Positions 1 through 9,023 of a stretch of DNA of 64,000 nucleotides are shown here, piece by piece (position 1 is the first letter of the stretch; each line of letters begins with the position of its first letter). The DNA lies in NCBI GenBank assembly GCA_001939145.1, contig LSRX01000538.1:313427-377426 (forward strand), given 5' to 3'. The translations under genes were made by a program, and so were the position numbers. The notes beneath the pieces are model-generated. The model did not search any database, was not told the DNA's origin, and saw only the letters and a program-made list of their open reading frames with translations. Source of the stretch: Symbiodinium microadriaticum. Taxonomy: Eukaryota > Sar > Dinophyceae > Suessiales > Symbiodiniaceae.

Positions 1-127
1 ACGGAGGCCACAGACGCGACAGAAGGACAAGACAAACCCCTTGAAGAATCCGCAGCCCTCTTGTTTCCCCCCGGCACAATCTTCAGTCTCTTGTGTCGGG
101 TACTAACGGCTGCCATCCACGACTCCA

Positions 128-2149
128 TCAAGCAGCGGGCCCCACCTGTGCCGTCTCCGACCCAGAGTCAGATGATCCGAAATCTTGTTCCTCCACAGCA
201 GGCCTGCACAGCTTGCAAATCGCGTCAGCAATGCCCTCAGTAAGATGATAAACTGGTTGGGTCTCAAGACACCTTTCTTGCTTGACAGCACATCCATGCG
301 ACACGTGCAATCGGCGGAAGCCATTCGTGCGAGAGATTGTTACGAAGTATGGCGCATTGACCTCGCGCTCCGGAACCTCTGGCGCAAGCGCCACCGACGC
401 ATCTCCGCGCGCCTGTCTCAGCGCATTCAGGTCAACCTTAACAGCAGGGAACTTTCCCCCCAAGCTCCAACACTCTCCGTCCCACTTAAGCACCGTGTGT
501 TTGAGTGCCACGGTATTGGGATCGCCTCCATTTCTCACCAGAAAATCAGAGATCTGAGCAATTGATTCTTCTTCGACGAAGCCGGGCGCAGGACGCCCCT
601 CCAAGAGGGCAATGCAAACTTCCGTCTGAATAGAATGCACGACCTGTCGACTAGTGAGAATATAATCTGCAGAACCATGCTGGGCCGCAGACCAACGCCC
701 CAAGAAATCACGGCGCTCCTTGGAGATGTCAATGAGGGCGGCCAGCGATGGCAGCGTATGACGTGCACTGTGTCCCGACCAATAAAGATGCAGCGGTGGT
801 TCTATCAAAGTCCCTGCACCAATCCCCCAGCGAGACTGAACACGTACCGGAACCCTCAAAAGAAGTAAAAGGCGGCGAAGGTGTACAGCCACCCCCTCTG
901 GTTCCAGATAATCATCTTGCGCAATGGTCCAATCCTCATTGAAACCCAAGCAGAAGTAATCTCGCTTACGTGCCAAAGTCTCGGTCTTGAGTAGACGAAC
1001 TCCCTCAGCTAGCCAATCATACCCAGTGAGGCCCACACCGCGCCCCACATAGCCGAAAAGGTGGCCCACAGCCTTTCCCGGCCCAGTAGTCTTTGTACGC
1101 CGGATGACAAACTTAACACCAATCTGCGACAAAACAAAGGTGCTGGGATCTACCCCTTGGATGTCGTCGCATCTCATCGTCGTCCAAACCAAAAGGAGCA
1201 AAACGAAAGCATAAAACCTTAACCCTACGGGAAAGGTAGCCTTGCAAACACAAAGCTCTGCTGAAAGGATCACTGCAATGGTGTACATAGGCGCCTGTCG
1301 CTTCGGCGGCGCATCCTGTTCCAGCTCGGCTGTCCAAGAACGACACGCTTCAATGAGCAGGCGATCCTCAGACAGTCTCTTGTCGGATTCCACCTGTCCC
1401 ACTTGTTCCAGCAAGGCCAAGGCTCCCAAAATCCCATTCGGAACCGACTTGCCCATCCCTTGTGACTCATGCCTCTCTTCTAGATATGTGAGCAGATTTT
1501 CAGCCTTGCCTGGCCACGGCTTGCCCAGTGTAGCCTTCATCCATGAGCGGACCTTCGCCCAGACCATGGCCCGATTTCGAAGCGTCTTGGAACGTCTGGC
1601 CCCAAAGGCTCGTTCCCACAGCTGCGCCGCTTGCTCATGCCCTACCACCCGCGAAGCTAAAGGCATTTCGGCCTCCTCGATGAACTCCGCCAGCTTCAGC
1701 GACCAGCGTCGCTTCTCAGCTGATTCAAAGGCTTCGCGATCAGACCTGTAGCCCGACTTTTGGCTGCGAAGTGACTTCTCTAAAATCTTCAAACTCAGCG
1801 AAGGCGATTGCTGCTGGATTAGTTCATATGCCCGTCCGACATCACCTTGAGAAGAAAATGGGGTGATCGGCGCGGCTTCAGCACTAGCTGCCAGCAGACG
1901 GGCTTGTTGTGCGCCCCTTGATCCGCGGGACAGTGACCAACGCCATAGCCGGTCTGCCAATGCCGGCTTGTCATGTTCAGCCACGCTATCACCCAGACAT
2001 TCTTCTATAATCTCAACTGCGTCATCATGAGAACTGATTGCTACCCCCAGCTGTGTAGGATCTCTGAAGGCCTCCCGGCAGCGCAGTGCTATAACGGCAT
2101 GGATGGAGTAAATCTCCTGCCACACCGAATCCTCACCGATCCTTTTCAT
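128..2149 (-). CDS. Tyrosine recombinase (integrase) of Element A
   Basis: A 673-residue reading frame if started at the first ATG (2149). A GTG five codons upstream (2164) would give 678 residues. Numbered from that GTG, the C-terminal half has the tyrosine-recombinase signature: Arg331 in a TTMRCDD context, His465-x-x-Arg468 in the motif HSARHT, Arg490-Trp491 in LGRW at the second-His/Trp position, and the candidate nucleophile Tyr501 (SADYIL). The N-terminal about 290 residues are charged and helical, as expected for a core-binding region. The C-terminus carries HVSHGC and CKLC, a possible zinc knuckle also seen in the Element C recombinase. In this element class the enzyme inserts a circular DNA copy, so no DDE integrase is needed. 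All catalytic positions are present, so the enzyme may be active. Confidence 0.85.
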   Translation of the reverse strand: MKRIGEDSVWQEIYSIHAVIALRCREAFRDPTQLGVAISSHDDAVEIIEECLGDSVAEHDKPALADRLWRWSLSRGSRGAQQARLLAASAEAAPITPFSSQGDVGRAYELIQQQSPSLSLKILEKSLRSQKSGYRSDREAFESAEKRRWSLKLAEFIEEAEMPLASRVVGHEQAAQLWERAFGARRSKTLRNRAMVWAKVRSWMKATLGKPWPGKAENLLTYLEERHESQGMGKSVPNGILGALALLEQVGQVESDKRLSEDRLLIEACRSWTAELEQDAPPKRQAPMYTIAVILSAELCVCKATFPVGLRFYAFVLLLLVWTTMRCDDIQGVDPSTFVLSQIGVKFVIRRTKTTGPGKAVGHLFGYVGRGVGLTGYDWLAEGVRLLKTETLARKRDYFCLGFNEDWTIAQDDYLEPEGVAVHLRRLLLLLRVPVRVQSRWGIGAGTLIEPPLHLYWSGHSARHTLPSLAALIDISKERRDFLGRWSAAQHGSADYILTSRQVVHSIQTEVCIALLEGRPAPGFVEEESIAQISDFLVRNGGDPNTVALKHTVLKWDGECWSLGGKFPAVKVDLNALRQARGDASVALAPEVPEREVNAPYFVTISRTNGFRRLHVSHGCAVKQERCLETQPVYHLTEGIADAICKLCRPAVEEQDFGSSDSGSETAQVGPAA

Positions 2150-2493
2150 AGGATCCCATGGCACTACACCGCGCGAAGAATGCCCCCTACCTACTTGAAA
2201 TCATTCTGCCAGCCGAGTCTTCGGCGGACATAAAAGTCATCTGAGCTTTCCAGAATCAAGCATGCAATCAGAACAAGTGCAACAGCCGTTACCAGTCGTT
2301 GAAGTCTTTAAAAGAGTTTCAAGGAAAACTTTCTTTCATTCCAGCCCCCCAATTTTCCCCAAGCCCCTCCAAACAAACTTATGTGGCGCGCCAAGAAGGT
2401 GTGTGAACACATGTGCAAGGTGACACGACCCCGATTGCTGTCGCTCCCACAACTATATAAAAGCCTGCGGCTCGAGCAGCCCAAACACGTTAG
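2150..2493. other. Leader between Element A recombinase and Element B tail repeat
   Basis: No gene seen. The + strand has a TATATAAAA string near 2453, but no + strand gene follows within 20 kb, and dinoflagellate promoters are not known to rely on a canonical TATA box. It may contain the 5' repeat of Element A. Confidence 0.4.
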
Positions 2494-2613
2494 GTTCTCT
2501 TAGGCTTGCACTGCTCTACCACTTGACACACTCGCAGCTGCTATTTTTGACCGTATTGCTTCTGAGTAGGCTCGGCCTAGGCCCGAGGCTGGACCGTAGG
2601 CTAAAAGTCACCC
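2494..2613 (-). repeat. Distal tail repeat of Element B (B2-like)
   Basis: About 120 bp matching 3444-3578 in the same orientation. Both copies share the stretch from GTTCTCTTA through CTCGCAGCTGCTATTTTTGACC to GGCTAAAAGTCACCC. The copy at 3444-3578 has about 15 extra bases (GGGCTAGCCGAAGG region). The few substitutions and the indel point to an older insertion than Element C. Confidence 0.8.
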
Positions 2614-3443
2614 CCCAGCTAGACTTTGCGAAAGCGACGAGTTGGTTGCAGGCCACTAACTAGGCTCGGAAGCGAACCAAAGGCAATTTTCCGAGGCCGG
2701 AAAACCCGGTGCCATCTAACTTGTGTGAGATGGCAAGGCATCAGTAGGCTAGGGTACCTGCGAGGCTGCAGGGACTGGGCCACTATAACGTCTCATGAGG
2801 CAGTGAGACAAGTAGGCCAGTGTGACACTTGAGCTTCAGGCTTCAGTGTTGGGTGGCATCGGCAACCATTGTAGTCGAAGAAAACGAAATGACCTGGGCG
2901 GCAGGGTTAGGGTGGGTACCCGAAGGGTGAGGGCCTAGGGTAAGCAAGGAGGCCAACGGGTACAGCAGAGGCAAAGCCGGGGGCTGATCAACGTAGGTTG
3001 GGCTCGGCTTTGCGAGCGAAGCGAGATCCTTTAATACCTGGGCCAGGCGAACAGTTAACTTGGAAGGCTGGTCTTTGCGAGCAAGGGATAGGCTGAGAGG
3101 CGTACCCGGCATCACGCGGATTGCCACCTGAAGGCTAGTGATGCGTGGCTACTCGATGCGAGAGCCTAGAGGCGTAGGTCTTTGTGAGGCCGGGTGAGGC
3201 TCCCGGGCTACTCTCTTGAAGGTAGGCTGACCTCGGAGTGGTCGGGGCCCGACCGTTCCAATGCAAAAGCAAGCGAGCAAGGCTAAGAAAATAGGCTCCT
3301 GGCTCGGGCCGGACGACAGGCTCGTCCTGACCGGCGGGGTTTCTGTAACCTGAGGCTGCGAGTACTCAAGTGCTAGAGCCAGACACTGCAGAGTGTACAG
3401 ATTCACAAGCTAAGAAAACATACACGAAACAAAAACGTGTAAC
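2614..3443. repeat. Inter-repeat segment of Element B tail (A2-like), rich in AGGCT words
   Basis: This 830-bp block between the two B-like repeats contains no convincing gene. It is strikingly rich in AGGCT/TAGGC/GAGGC words, which give it an almost periodic texture. By analogy with Elements C and E it would be the A2 segment of a B1-A2-B2 tail. The matching A1 copy was not found in the window, so this is an inference from layout only. Confidence 0.45.
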
Positions 3444-3578
3444 GTTCTCTTAAGCTTGCACTGCTCTACCACTTGACATACTCGCAGCTGCTATTTTTGA
3501 CCGTATTGCTTCTGAGTAGGCTCGGGGCTAGCCGAAGGGGCCTAGGCCCGAGGCTGGACCGTAGGCTAAAAGTCACCC
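3444..3578 (-). repeat. Proximal tail repeat of Element B (B1-like)
   Basis: Direct repeat of 2494-2613, beginning directly after the end of the Element B RNase H reading frame. This is the same position that B1 occupies in Element C relative to its RNase H. Confidence 0.8.
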
Positions 3579-3599
3579 GCTCTTTAGGGACGGAAGCAA

Positions 3600-4173
3600 C
3601 GGTCAAGTAGACGCATGTGAATATTCCCCTATCGCGGGCGGTGTTCTGTCCTTAGTGCAGGACTGTCACGCGCGGAGCTGGGATAGGCATGCATAGAAAC
3701 TAGCAGGCCGGGGCCGCTGTTTTCCTCTCTGTCATAGGCTGCGAGGTTGGAGTGAGAGTGGAGAGGCGTGGTTTGTGTCCTAGACGTCCAGGTGGCTTCG
3801 GATGCTGCCGAGGCCAGGATCTGTAGCGGCACCCGGAATCTGTCCTGTGGGCGATGGGCAAAGGCCTGGAGGCGACCCCGGCTGAGGTCGTCGGCCCATT
3901 CGTTGTGTGCTCCTGCCACATGGGAGACTTGCTGCCCTTGGCTGAGCTCCAAGAGGCTATGAGGCCCAAAAACTCTGAGAGTGGCCATGATGTTGTGAAG
4001 AGTTTATTGATGCCTCCTTCTGTAGGCGCACTGTCACTCTCGGTAGGCAGGCAGATACTCATGCGGGAGTGACCATGGTGGGCCTTGGCTGTCATCGCTA
4101 GGGCAAGCTGGGCCAGCGCTTCGAAGCATGCGATGTAGCATTGGGCCTCCTTGGTCAGGAAAGGTGAAAGTTT
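3600..4173 (-). pseudogene. RNase H end of Element B Pol, broken
   Basis: Two overlapping - strand frames together give the C-terminal RNase H of a DIRS-like Pol. The upstream frame carries FEALAQLALA (the conserved Glu helix) and a degenerate EGGINKLFTTS. The downstream frame (start 3988) carries VAGAHNEWADDLSRGRL, the typical HxxGxxNxxADxLSR ending. A frameshift joins the two, so the copy is dead. The upstream part of the same Pol lies beyond 13435, because Element C sits between them. Confidence 0.75.
4160..4173. repeat. 14-bp direct repeat, left side of Element C
   Basis: AAAGGTGAAAGTTT occurs here and again at 13435-13448, at or next to the two outer ends of Element C. It could be a target-site duplication or a shared recombination site. 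Its last base overlaps the first base of B2. Confidence 0.6.
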
Positions 4174-4238
4174 TATTTTCAAAAGTTTTGCACAACGTTT
4201 CATGCAAAATTCCGAATATAGAAACATCAAAAGATACC
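4173..4238 (-). repeat. B2 repeat of Element C
   Basis: 66 bp from TTATTTTCAAAAG to AAGATACC, identical to B1 at 4724-4789. An unresolved base (N, 4239) follows directly at the junction with A2. Confidence 0.9.
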
Positions 4239-4239
4239 N

Positions 4240-4726
4240 AAAGTGAAGCTGGGGCAAGAAATGCATGAGGTCATTTGCACAGACGCGGGAAGTGTAGAGT
4301 CCGCAGTCGCGAGCAACAGCCGTGGCAAGTCGCCTGCAGTGCTTTGCCGGGAAAAGAATTATGTAAAAGCGCACCAGGGCAGCGTTGGCAGCAGAAGATC
4401 TGCGCGAAGCAGCCGAAATGCACAAGAAGAAATGCCTAGAAGCTATGAGTTCGGGTGCTGGCCGGTGCAACCAACTTGAGAACATGGCCTGCACGAAAAA
4501 GAGATCTGCTCGTCTCACTTGAGACGAAACTTGCGGTATTTCGGGAAGTCATTTCGCAATCAATGCATACACAGAGGTCATGCAAGAAACTCGCGAAAGA
4601 CGAAATCAGTCACATGCGTGAGAAAACGGAAAATGCATGAAACGAGTTTGTTCCTCCACCGGAGGAAAAACACAAATGTGCAAAACGGAAAATAAGGTTA
4701 CCACACCTGCGGTGAGGCAGCACTTA
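4240..4726 (-). repeat. A2 repeat of Element C
   Basis: 487 bp matching 12943-13429. The only difference seen is G versus T in the GCATGAG(G/T)TCATTTGC word. It sits between B1 and B2, overlapping B1 by the three bases TTA. Short reading frames inside it are not considered genes. Confidence 0.92.
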
Positions 4727-4789
4727 TTTTCAAAAGTTTTGCACAACGTTTCATGCAAAATTCCGAATATAGAAACATCAAAAGATACC
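4724..4789 (-). repeat. B1 repeat of Element C
   Basis: 66 bp identical to 4173-4238. It lies about 275 bases downstream of the Pol stop codon on the - strand, the interval (4790-5063) being the Pol 3' untranslated region. Confidence 0.9.
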
Positions 4790-5063
4790 ATAACTTCAAA
4801 AGTCAATCCGTATAATATTCAATAACTCAAGTGGCAGACACAGCGGCGAGCACACTCTTTTTAAAGACTAGGGCAGCGGGAGTTGTGTGTGCATCAACTT
4901 TGATGCCCAGAGCTTCGTCGCACTGATAAGAACAGAAGTCCAACTTCCATCCGAATCACACTTGAACCCACAATTCGCACGAGCAAGAGTTGCACCTAGG
5001 AAGGCAAGGCCCTTTCCCAAGTGTGTACTCTCTCCCACCGCTTCACACACTTGAGTGATCCCT

Positions 5064-8000
5064 CTACGTATGCGGAAAGTCAACGGGGATGCAAGGCAAG
5101 GTTCCCTTCACCACTGCTTTTGCAAGCCGGTCGGGATCCACGCTGGCGCGGTTGACTGTCTTGACTGCACCGAAATCACCCCTTGAAGGTCCGTCGGCCA
5201 CATTGGCTATGCTAGAGACCCGCTCGAACCAGGGCGTGATTGCAGCAAAAGATTCGAACCTGGTAACTGCTTTGAGGAAGCTGGTGAAGCTTGCACTTGA
5301 GCTTTTGCAGCCCACGAAGGATCCGAGTACCCCGTCGTTATCGACGAAGCATACCACTCCCGCTTCCCTGAGTACTCCATGCCAAGTGTCGAAGGCTGCG
5401 AGTACTGCAAGCGCTTCTAGCTCGTAGATAGGATTGGCCTTGTCAGAGAGTCCAAGTATCTTAAGAACATCCACTTCGCAGCAAAGACCAAAGCACGAAA
5501 CCTTCTTGCCGTCGGGAGCCACTAGAACGCCCCCAATGCCCGCTGTCCACTCAGGTCGCTCTGCCTCAAAGCAAGCATCTGTAAAGACAAACCAATCGTT
5601 CGCCAACCGTGTGCTGACAGCCCTGGGCGGGCCATTCACGACCCTGTTCTTTAAGACTGCGAGCGCGGCGGCAAGCTCAGCTGAGACGGTACCTCTGCGC
5701 TTATCATCGTCAATCTTACGGTTCAAGACTTTCATGGCCATGGCGCCCTGACGCCCAAACACTTGCCCCTCGGCAAAATGAAGTCGTCCACGCAAAGACT
5801 CAAGCTCGTGTTCAGTGTATGCTCCAGTTGTAAGCAACGCATCGATGGTATCAGACAGCTCTGCCTTACGGTCAGCTGTGTTCTCCACGTAAAACAAGGT
5901 TGCCGAGGCCATGCAAATCTTGACACCAAGAATTTTAGCATAAGGGGCAAAATCGAGTTCCTTGTTTTCCGAAATTTGCCACCCCATGAGAGCGAAATAA
6001 GCACCTATGCACATGTTAGTATGCTTTGCCACATGGCGTTCTGTGAAGGAGAAAAAGTCATCGTAGTAAACCGTCCACTCGAAAGCCAAAAGCATCACCC
6101 CTAGATACCACAAGCAGGAACTTGCCCTGCAGAACCCGTTCACAGCCGAACAGGATCCGAAGGGCAGCACCTTCGACATGTAGACTTCTGCCCTGCCGGT
6201 GGCAGGGTTGGCAACTGCCAAGTGAGCGTCCTGCAGAGCGTTCTCGGAGACGCCCAACTGCTTATAAGCTTTGCGAAGATCAGTCGCCTTCAGCACTGTG
6301 TCCGTGCTTTTGCCCACTTCACGCCTGGCGCGAAGCCTCATCGCCAGCGAAGCACAGACAACATCCACCGTGTGAGGCTCAATCGTTTCCTCACGGAACG
6401 TTGTATGGTTGACTAGCGACTCTGTAAAGTTATCTATGGGGCGCACGCGTGCAGATTCACCTGAGCCTTGGCGAACCCCGAAACGCCGTGTCACCGATAC
6501 ACAGGGGTCCAAGGCATCTGCATCCAGCGGCCCATCCAACCAGCCGTTGCTGACTTCTTCTTGAGTTGCAGCGTACACCTCTGCTGCAAGGTCTGATGTG
6601 CACGACTTCGCCACGCTGTCAAGGATGCATTTTCTCGTCAAAGCAGCTTTAGCTCGCAACTCGGTGGGCGACAGCGTCGCGTATGCTGGGGAGACGCGAT
6701 ACACATGTGACCTAGGTATCTCCCCTGTGACCTCGAAGCCTTTACACAAGTCATCGAGCAAACCGACGTCGCGATACCCCGTTTCCCGAATCATCTCCCG
6801 CATGAGGCACAAGCGCTTCGGCGAAAGAATCTTCTTGAGGTGCGGGGCTTTGCTGTCTTTCAAGGCTGCCTCCTCGTTACGAAGCTCCTCTGCACGCAGT
6901 GTCCAACGCCTTAGCTGTTCCGTCCTCCACTTTGCAGTGTCCGCTCCAGTAGTCGAGGCGTTCTCCTTGATGACACGTTCAAGAACGGGTGGAACACCGC
7001 TGAACATACGCTTGGGGTGCCCACGACGCACTGCTTCCTGTATGAACTCTTCAGGCTGCCACTGCACTCCTACCAAACACTCGCCCTGTGCAACATTTGA
7101 AGGCAGGGCGTCTGGCGTTGCCGGGCCCACTGACGGTCCCCAGTGCCCGCGAGGAAAACCGAGGTTATCTAGGGTACCCCAAGAGGAGTGGGGAAGGCAG
7201 GCAGAACCACCAACAACATAAACCGTAAGCACCCATCTATCCCCTTCCCACGGCATAGTGGCATGCCTAGTTCGGCCATTGAAGATGAAGGGGGACTCTC
7301 GGGTGTTGGCCACCCGCCCCCACAAGAACTTGTCAGCACACTTGGAAGGGCTCTTGACCCCGCCCCCGTCACACTCAAGCCAAAGCCCCCCGCCTTTATA
7401 AGAGCCCAGACCAATGGTCCCATTGTCTGTGCCGGGCTCATTGCTGTCAGCATGGATGCTCGACATCTCGTTGTGTGACAGTGCCACTGAGGTCCATGGT
7501 AGGCTCGGAAAACGCGCACGCAGAAAAGCATTCAAGTATGAGACTGTCTTCGGAAGTTTGGATGTAAGCGACGTGACTCCCCGCCTCTCCGCCGCCACAA
7601 AACCACCCAAGACGAAGTAGTTGGCAGTTTCTCTGTCCTTGTCAAGACACTTACGAAATCTTGTCGCAGCCGATGAGAAAGACGCCCTTAGCACATCAAG
7701 GCAGCACCGGACGGAGAAATCACCCTTGCAAAGGAGGTCTCCCGCAAGTTGCTCCCCCTTTTCCAGAGAGCCACTATGGGGGTTCGCGGGTGCGGAAACG
7801 ATGAAATCCCTGGGATCGCCAAAGGTTTTGGGCGAAACGAGTGGGGCCGAATCATGGGTCGCACCGATGGGGACCTTGGGAGAGCCCGAGGTTTCGAGTG
7901 AAACTGGATCTTGGGTCGCACCGATGGAAAAATCGGGAGTGCAGGAGGTTTCGAGTGAAGGCGATTGTCCACCCTCTCCCATCGTAATAGGCAATCGGCT

Positions 8001-9020
8001 GAAGACGCGCGCACCTGAAGGCAGGACGTGAGCGGCTGGTGTACAAGATAGGCCGCAGTCGCTAGGTTTGAAGGACGTGCGAAGTGCAGGCCCAGCGGGC
8101 AAGGAGTCCCAGGCGCCAGAAAGCTTGCAAAGGCACTTAAACTCTGGTATCAGCGGAGCCGCTTTGCTCCGCGAGGGCTGGGTGCCCACAGCAATGCGCG
8201 ATGCAATGTGCAGGCGAGTGTGCTCTGGACTGAGGGAAGTCGGAGACGGCTTCGCCCCAGCCAAGACCAACTTGTTGACAATGCACATAGCAAAAGCCCT
8301 GCAGAAATTAGTGGGATAGACATGAGGCAAATTGCGGACCTCAGACCAAGGGGCATGAGGGTGCAGCTTATTGCAAGGGACAGCCAGGGGGGTAAAGGAC
8401 GAGTCAAGATGCAAGATGCGAGTACACCTGTCGTGCGCGGCACCAAACATGCAATGATGAAAGGTGCTGGTCTGTGCATCCGGCAAAGTTGTAACTTCAG
8501 CAGCCGCACGGGAGGACCAGAAGAACGAGTTCCTCGGGTGAGCGCAACTGGCAAGTAAACCCGCCTGGTGTGCGAAACGAAAGACCCGAGCGCAGAGGTC
8601 AAAGGCTCTGTTGGTCGCTGCAACCTGACTCTGAGCCTCAGAAGAAAGGCTAGGCAGCCCCTCAACGTGCGCATCCGAGCGGTAGGTTGAAGCAGTCCGG
8701 CCTCGCAGAGCCGTGCGAAGAGGGAGTTCAACATGAACTGCGACGACATGACTCATGGTCAACATGGAAAAAAGAAGCTCCGCTGAAGTCTCACTAGTGA
8801 GGTCAAGATGCAAAACTGTACACGTAACATCTCGCTTGATGTGCGCATCAAAGGCAAAACTCTGTTGGAGGCCTGCATTACGAACTGCAGTACACAGACG
8901 AGCAGGTCCAGCGAAAAGTTCAACAAAGGCTAATGAAGAAATGGGCCTGGCCGTCACGCGATCTCTGATCCGTGCGCTATAGGAGGACACGGGTAGGGCC
9001 TGTGGCGACGGCAGTGCCCG
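5064..9020 (-). CDS. Element C Pol: methyltransferase-like, 2OG-Fe(II) dioxygenase, reverse transcriptase and RNase H
   Basis: The frame opens right after the Gag TGA (9023-9021), in the same frame, and has no early ATG, so it is probably made as a Gag-Pol readthrough product. Residues are counted from the GTG at 8990. About 20-235: Rossmann-type start FVELFAGPARL, with LPLRTALRGR (85-98) and HPRNSFFW (151-158) where relatives have a PC motif and ENP; the catalytic Cys is absent. About 455-595: dioxygenase double-stranded beta-helix with His513-x-Asp515, His576 and Arg585. About 825-1060: RT with Asp904 (ATDLRKAYKQ), LPFGS and YYDD (975-978). About 1130-1275: RNase H with Asp1138, Glu1190/1192, Asp1217/1219 and Asp1266 (NVADGPSR). 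The region at 240-440 is low complexity with short repeats (SIGATQDPVSLETSG-like). Confidence 0.9.
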   Translation of the reverse strand, partial: RALPSPQALPVSSYSARIRDRVTARPISSLAFVELFAGPARLCTAVRNAGLQQSFAFDAHIKRDVTCTVLHLDLTSETSAELLFSMLTMSHVVAVHVELPLRTALRGRTASTYRSDAHVEGLPSLSSEAQSQVAATNRAFDLCARVFRFAHQAGLLASCAHPRNSFFWSSRAAAEVTTLPDAQTSTFHHCMFGAAHDRCTRILHLDSSFTPLAVPCNKLHPHAPWSEVRNLPHVYPTNFCRAFAMCIVNKLVLAGAKPSPTSLSPEHTRLHIASRIAVGTQPSRSKAAPLIPEFKCLCKLSGAWDSLPAGPALRTSFKPSDCGLSCTPAAHVLPSGARVFSRLPITMGEGGQSPSLETSCTPDFSIGATQDPVSLETSGSPKVPIGATHDSAPLVSPKTFGDPRDFIVSAPANPHSGSLEKGEQLAGDLLCKGDFSVRCCLDVLRASFSSAATRFRKCLDKDRETANYFVLGGFVAAERRGVTSLTSKLPKTVSYLNAFLRARFPSLPWTSVALSHNEMSSIHADSNEPGTDNGTIGLGSYKGGGLWLECDGGGVKSPSKCADKFLWGRVANTRESPFIFNGRTRHATMPWEGDRWVLTVYVVGGSACLPHSSWGTLDNLGFPRGHWGPSVGPATPDALPSNVAQGECLVGVQWQPEEFIQEAVRRGHPKRMFSGVPPVLERVIKENASTTGADTAKWRTEQLRRWTLRAEELRNEEAALKDSKAPHLKKILSPKRLCLMREMIRETGYRDVGLLDDLCKGFEVTGEIPRSHVYRVSPAYATLSPTELRAKAALTRKCILDSVAKSCTSDLAAEVYAATQEEVSNGWLDGPLDADALDPCVSVTRRFGVRQGSGESARVRPIDNFTESLVNHTTFREETIEPHTVDVVCASLAMRLRARREVGKSTDTVLKATDLRKAYKQLGVSENALQDAHLAVANPATGRAEVYMSKVLPFGSCSAVNGFCRASSCLWYLGVMLLAFEWTVYYDDFFSFTERHVAKHTNMCIGAYFALMGWQISENKELDFAPYAKILGVKICMASATLFYVENTADRKAELSDTIDALLTTGAYTEHELESLRGRLHFAEGQVFGRQGAMAMKVLNRKIDDDKRRGTVSAELAAALAVLKNRVVNGPPRAVSTRLANDWFVFTDACFEAERPEWTAGIGGVLVAPDGKKVSCFGLCCEVDVLKILGLSDKANPIYELEALAVLAAFDTWHGVLREAGVVCFVDNDGVLGSFVGCKSSSASFTSFLKAVTRFESFAAITPWFERVSSIANVADGPSRGDFGAVKTVNRASVDPDRLAKAVVKGTLPCIPVDFPHT

Positions 9021-9023
9021 TCA
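9021..9023 (-). promoter_or_regulatory. In-frame TGA between Gag and Pol, probable readthrough stop
   Basis: On the - strand Gag ends CAC CAA CAT CCC GAG TGA, and the next codons CGG GCA CTG CCG run on in the same frame into Pol without another stop. UGA followed by CGG is the 'type II' leaky stop context known from several plant RNA viruses. Pol has no ATG for about 75 codons, which favours readthrough. The signal is inferred, not proven. Confidence 0.65.

Larger units (their letters stand above)
1..2493 (-). mobile_element. Element A: 5' part of a tyrosine-recombinase retrotransposon, cut by the window edge
   Basis: The - strand carries a long tyrosine-recombinase reading frame (128-2149) with at most about 345 bases of leader before the tail repeat of Element B at 2494. 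In the intact Element C of this window the recombinase is also the first gene after the 5' repeat, so Element A is probably the head of a similar element whose Gag and Pol lie left of position 1. Its own A/B repeats were not recognised. The right boundary (anywhere in 2150-2493) is an inference. Confidence 0.6.

Noticed and set aside
1242-1751. 169-codon + strand frame
   Set aside because: Antisense shadow of the Element A recombinase.
2453-2461. TATATAAAA as a promoter on the + strand
   Set aside because: No + strand gene downstream, inside retroelement sequence, and dinoflagellates are not known to use this box.
4243-4640. Small frames within the A repeats (also 12946-13343)
   Set aside because: They only reflect the duplicated non-coding A segment. 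No ATG-led frame with a motif.
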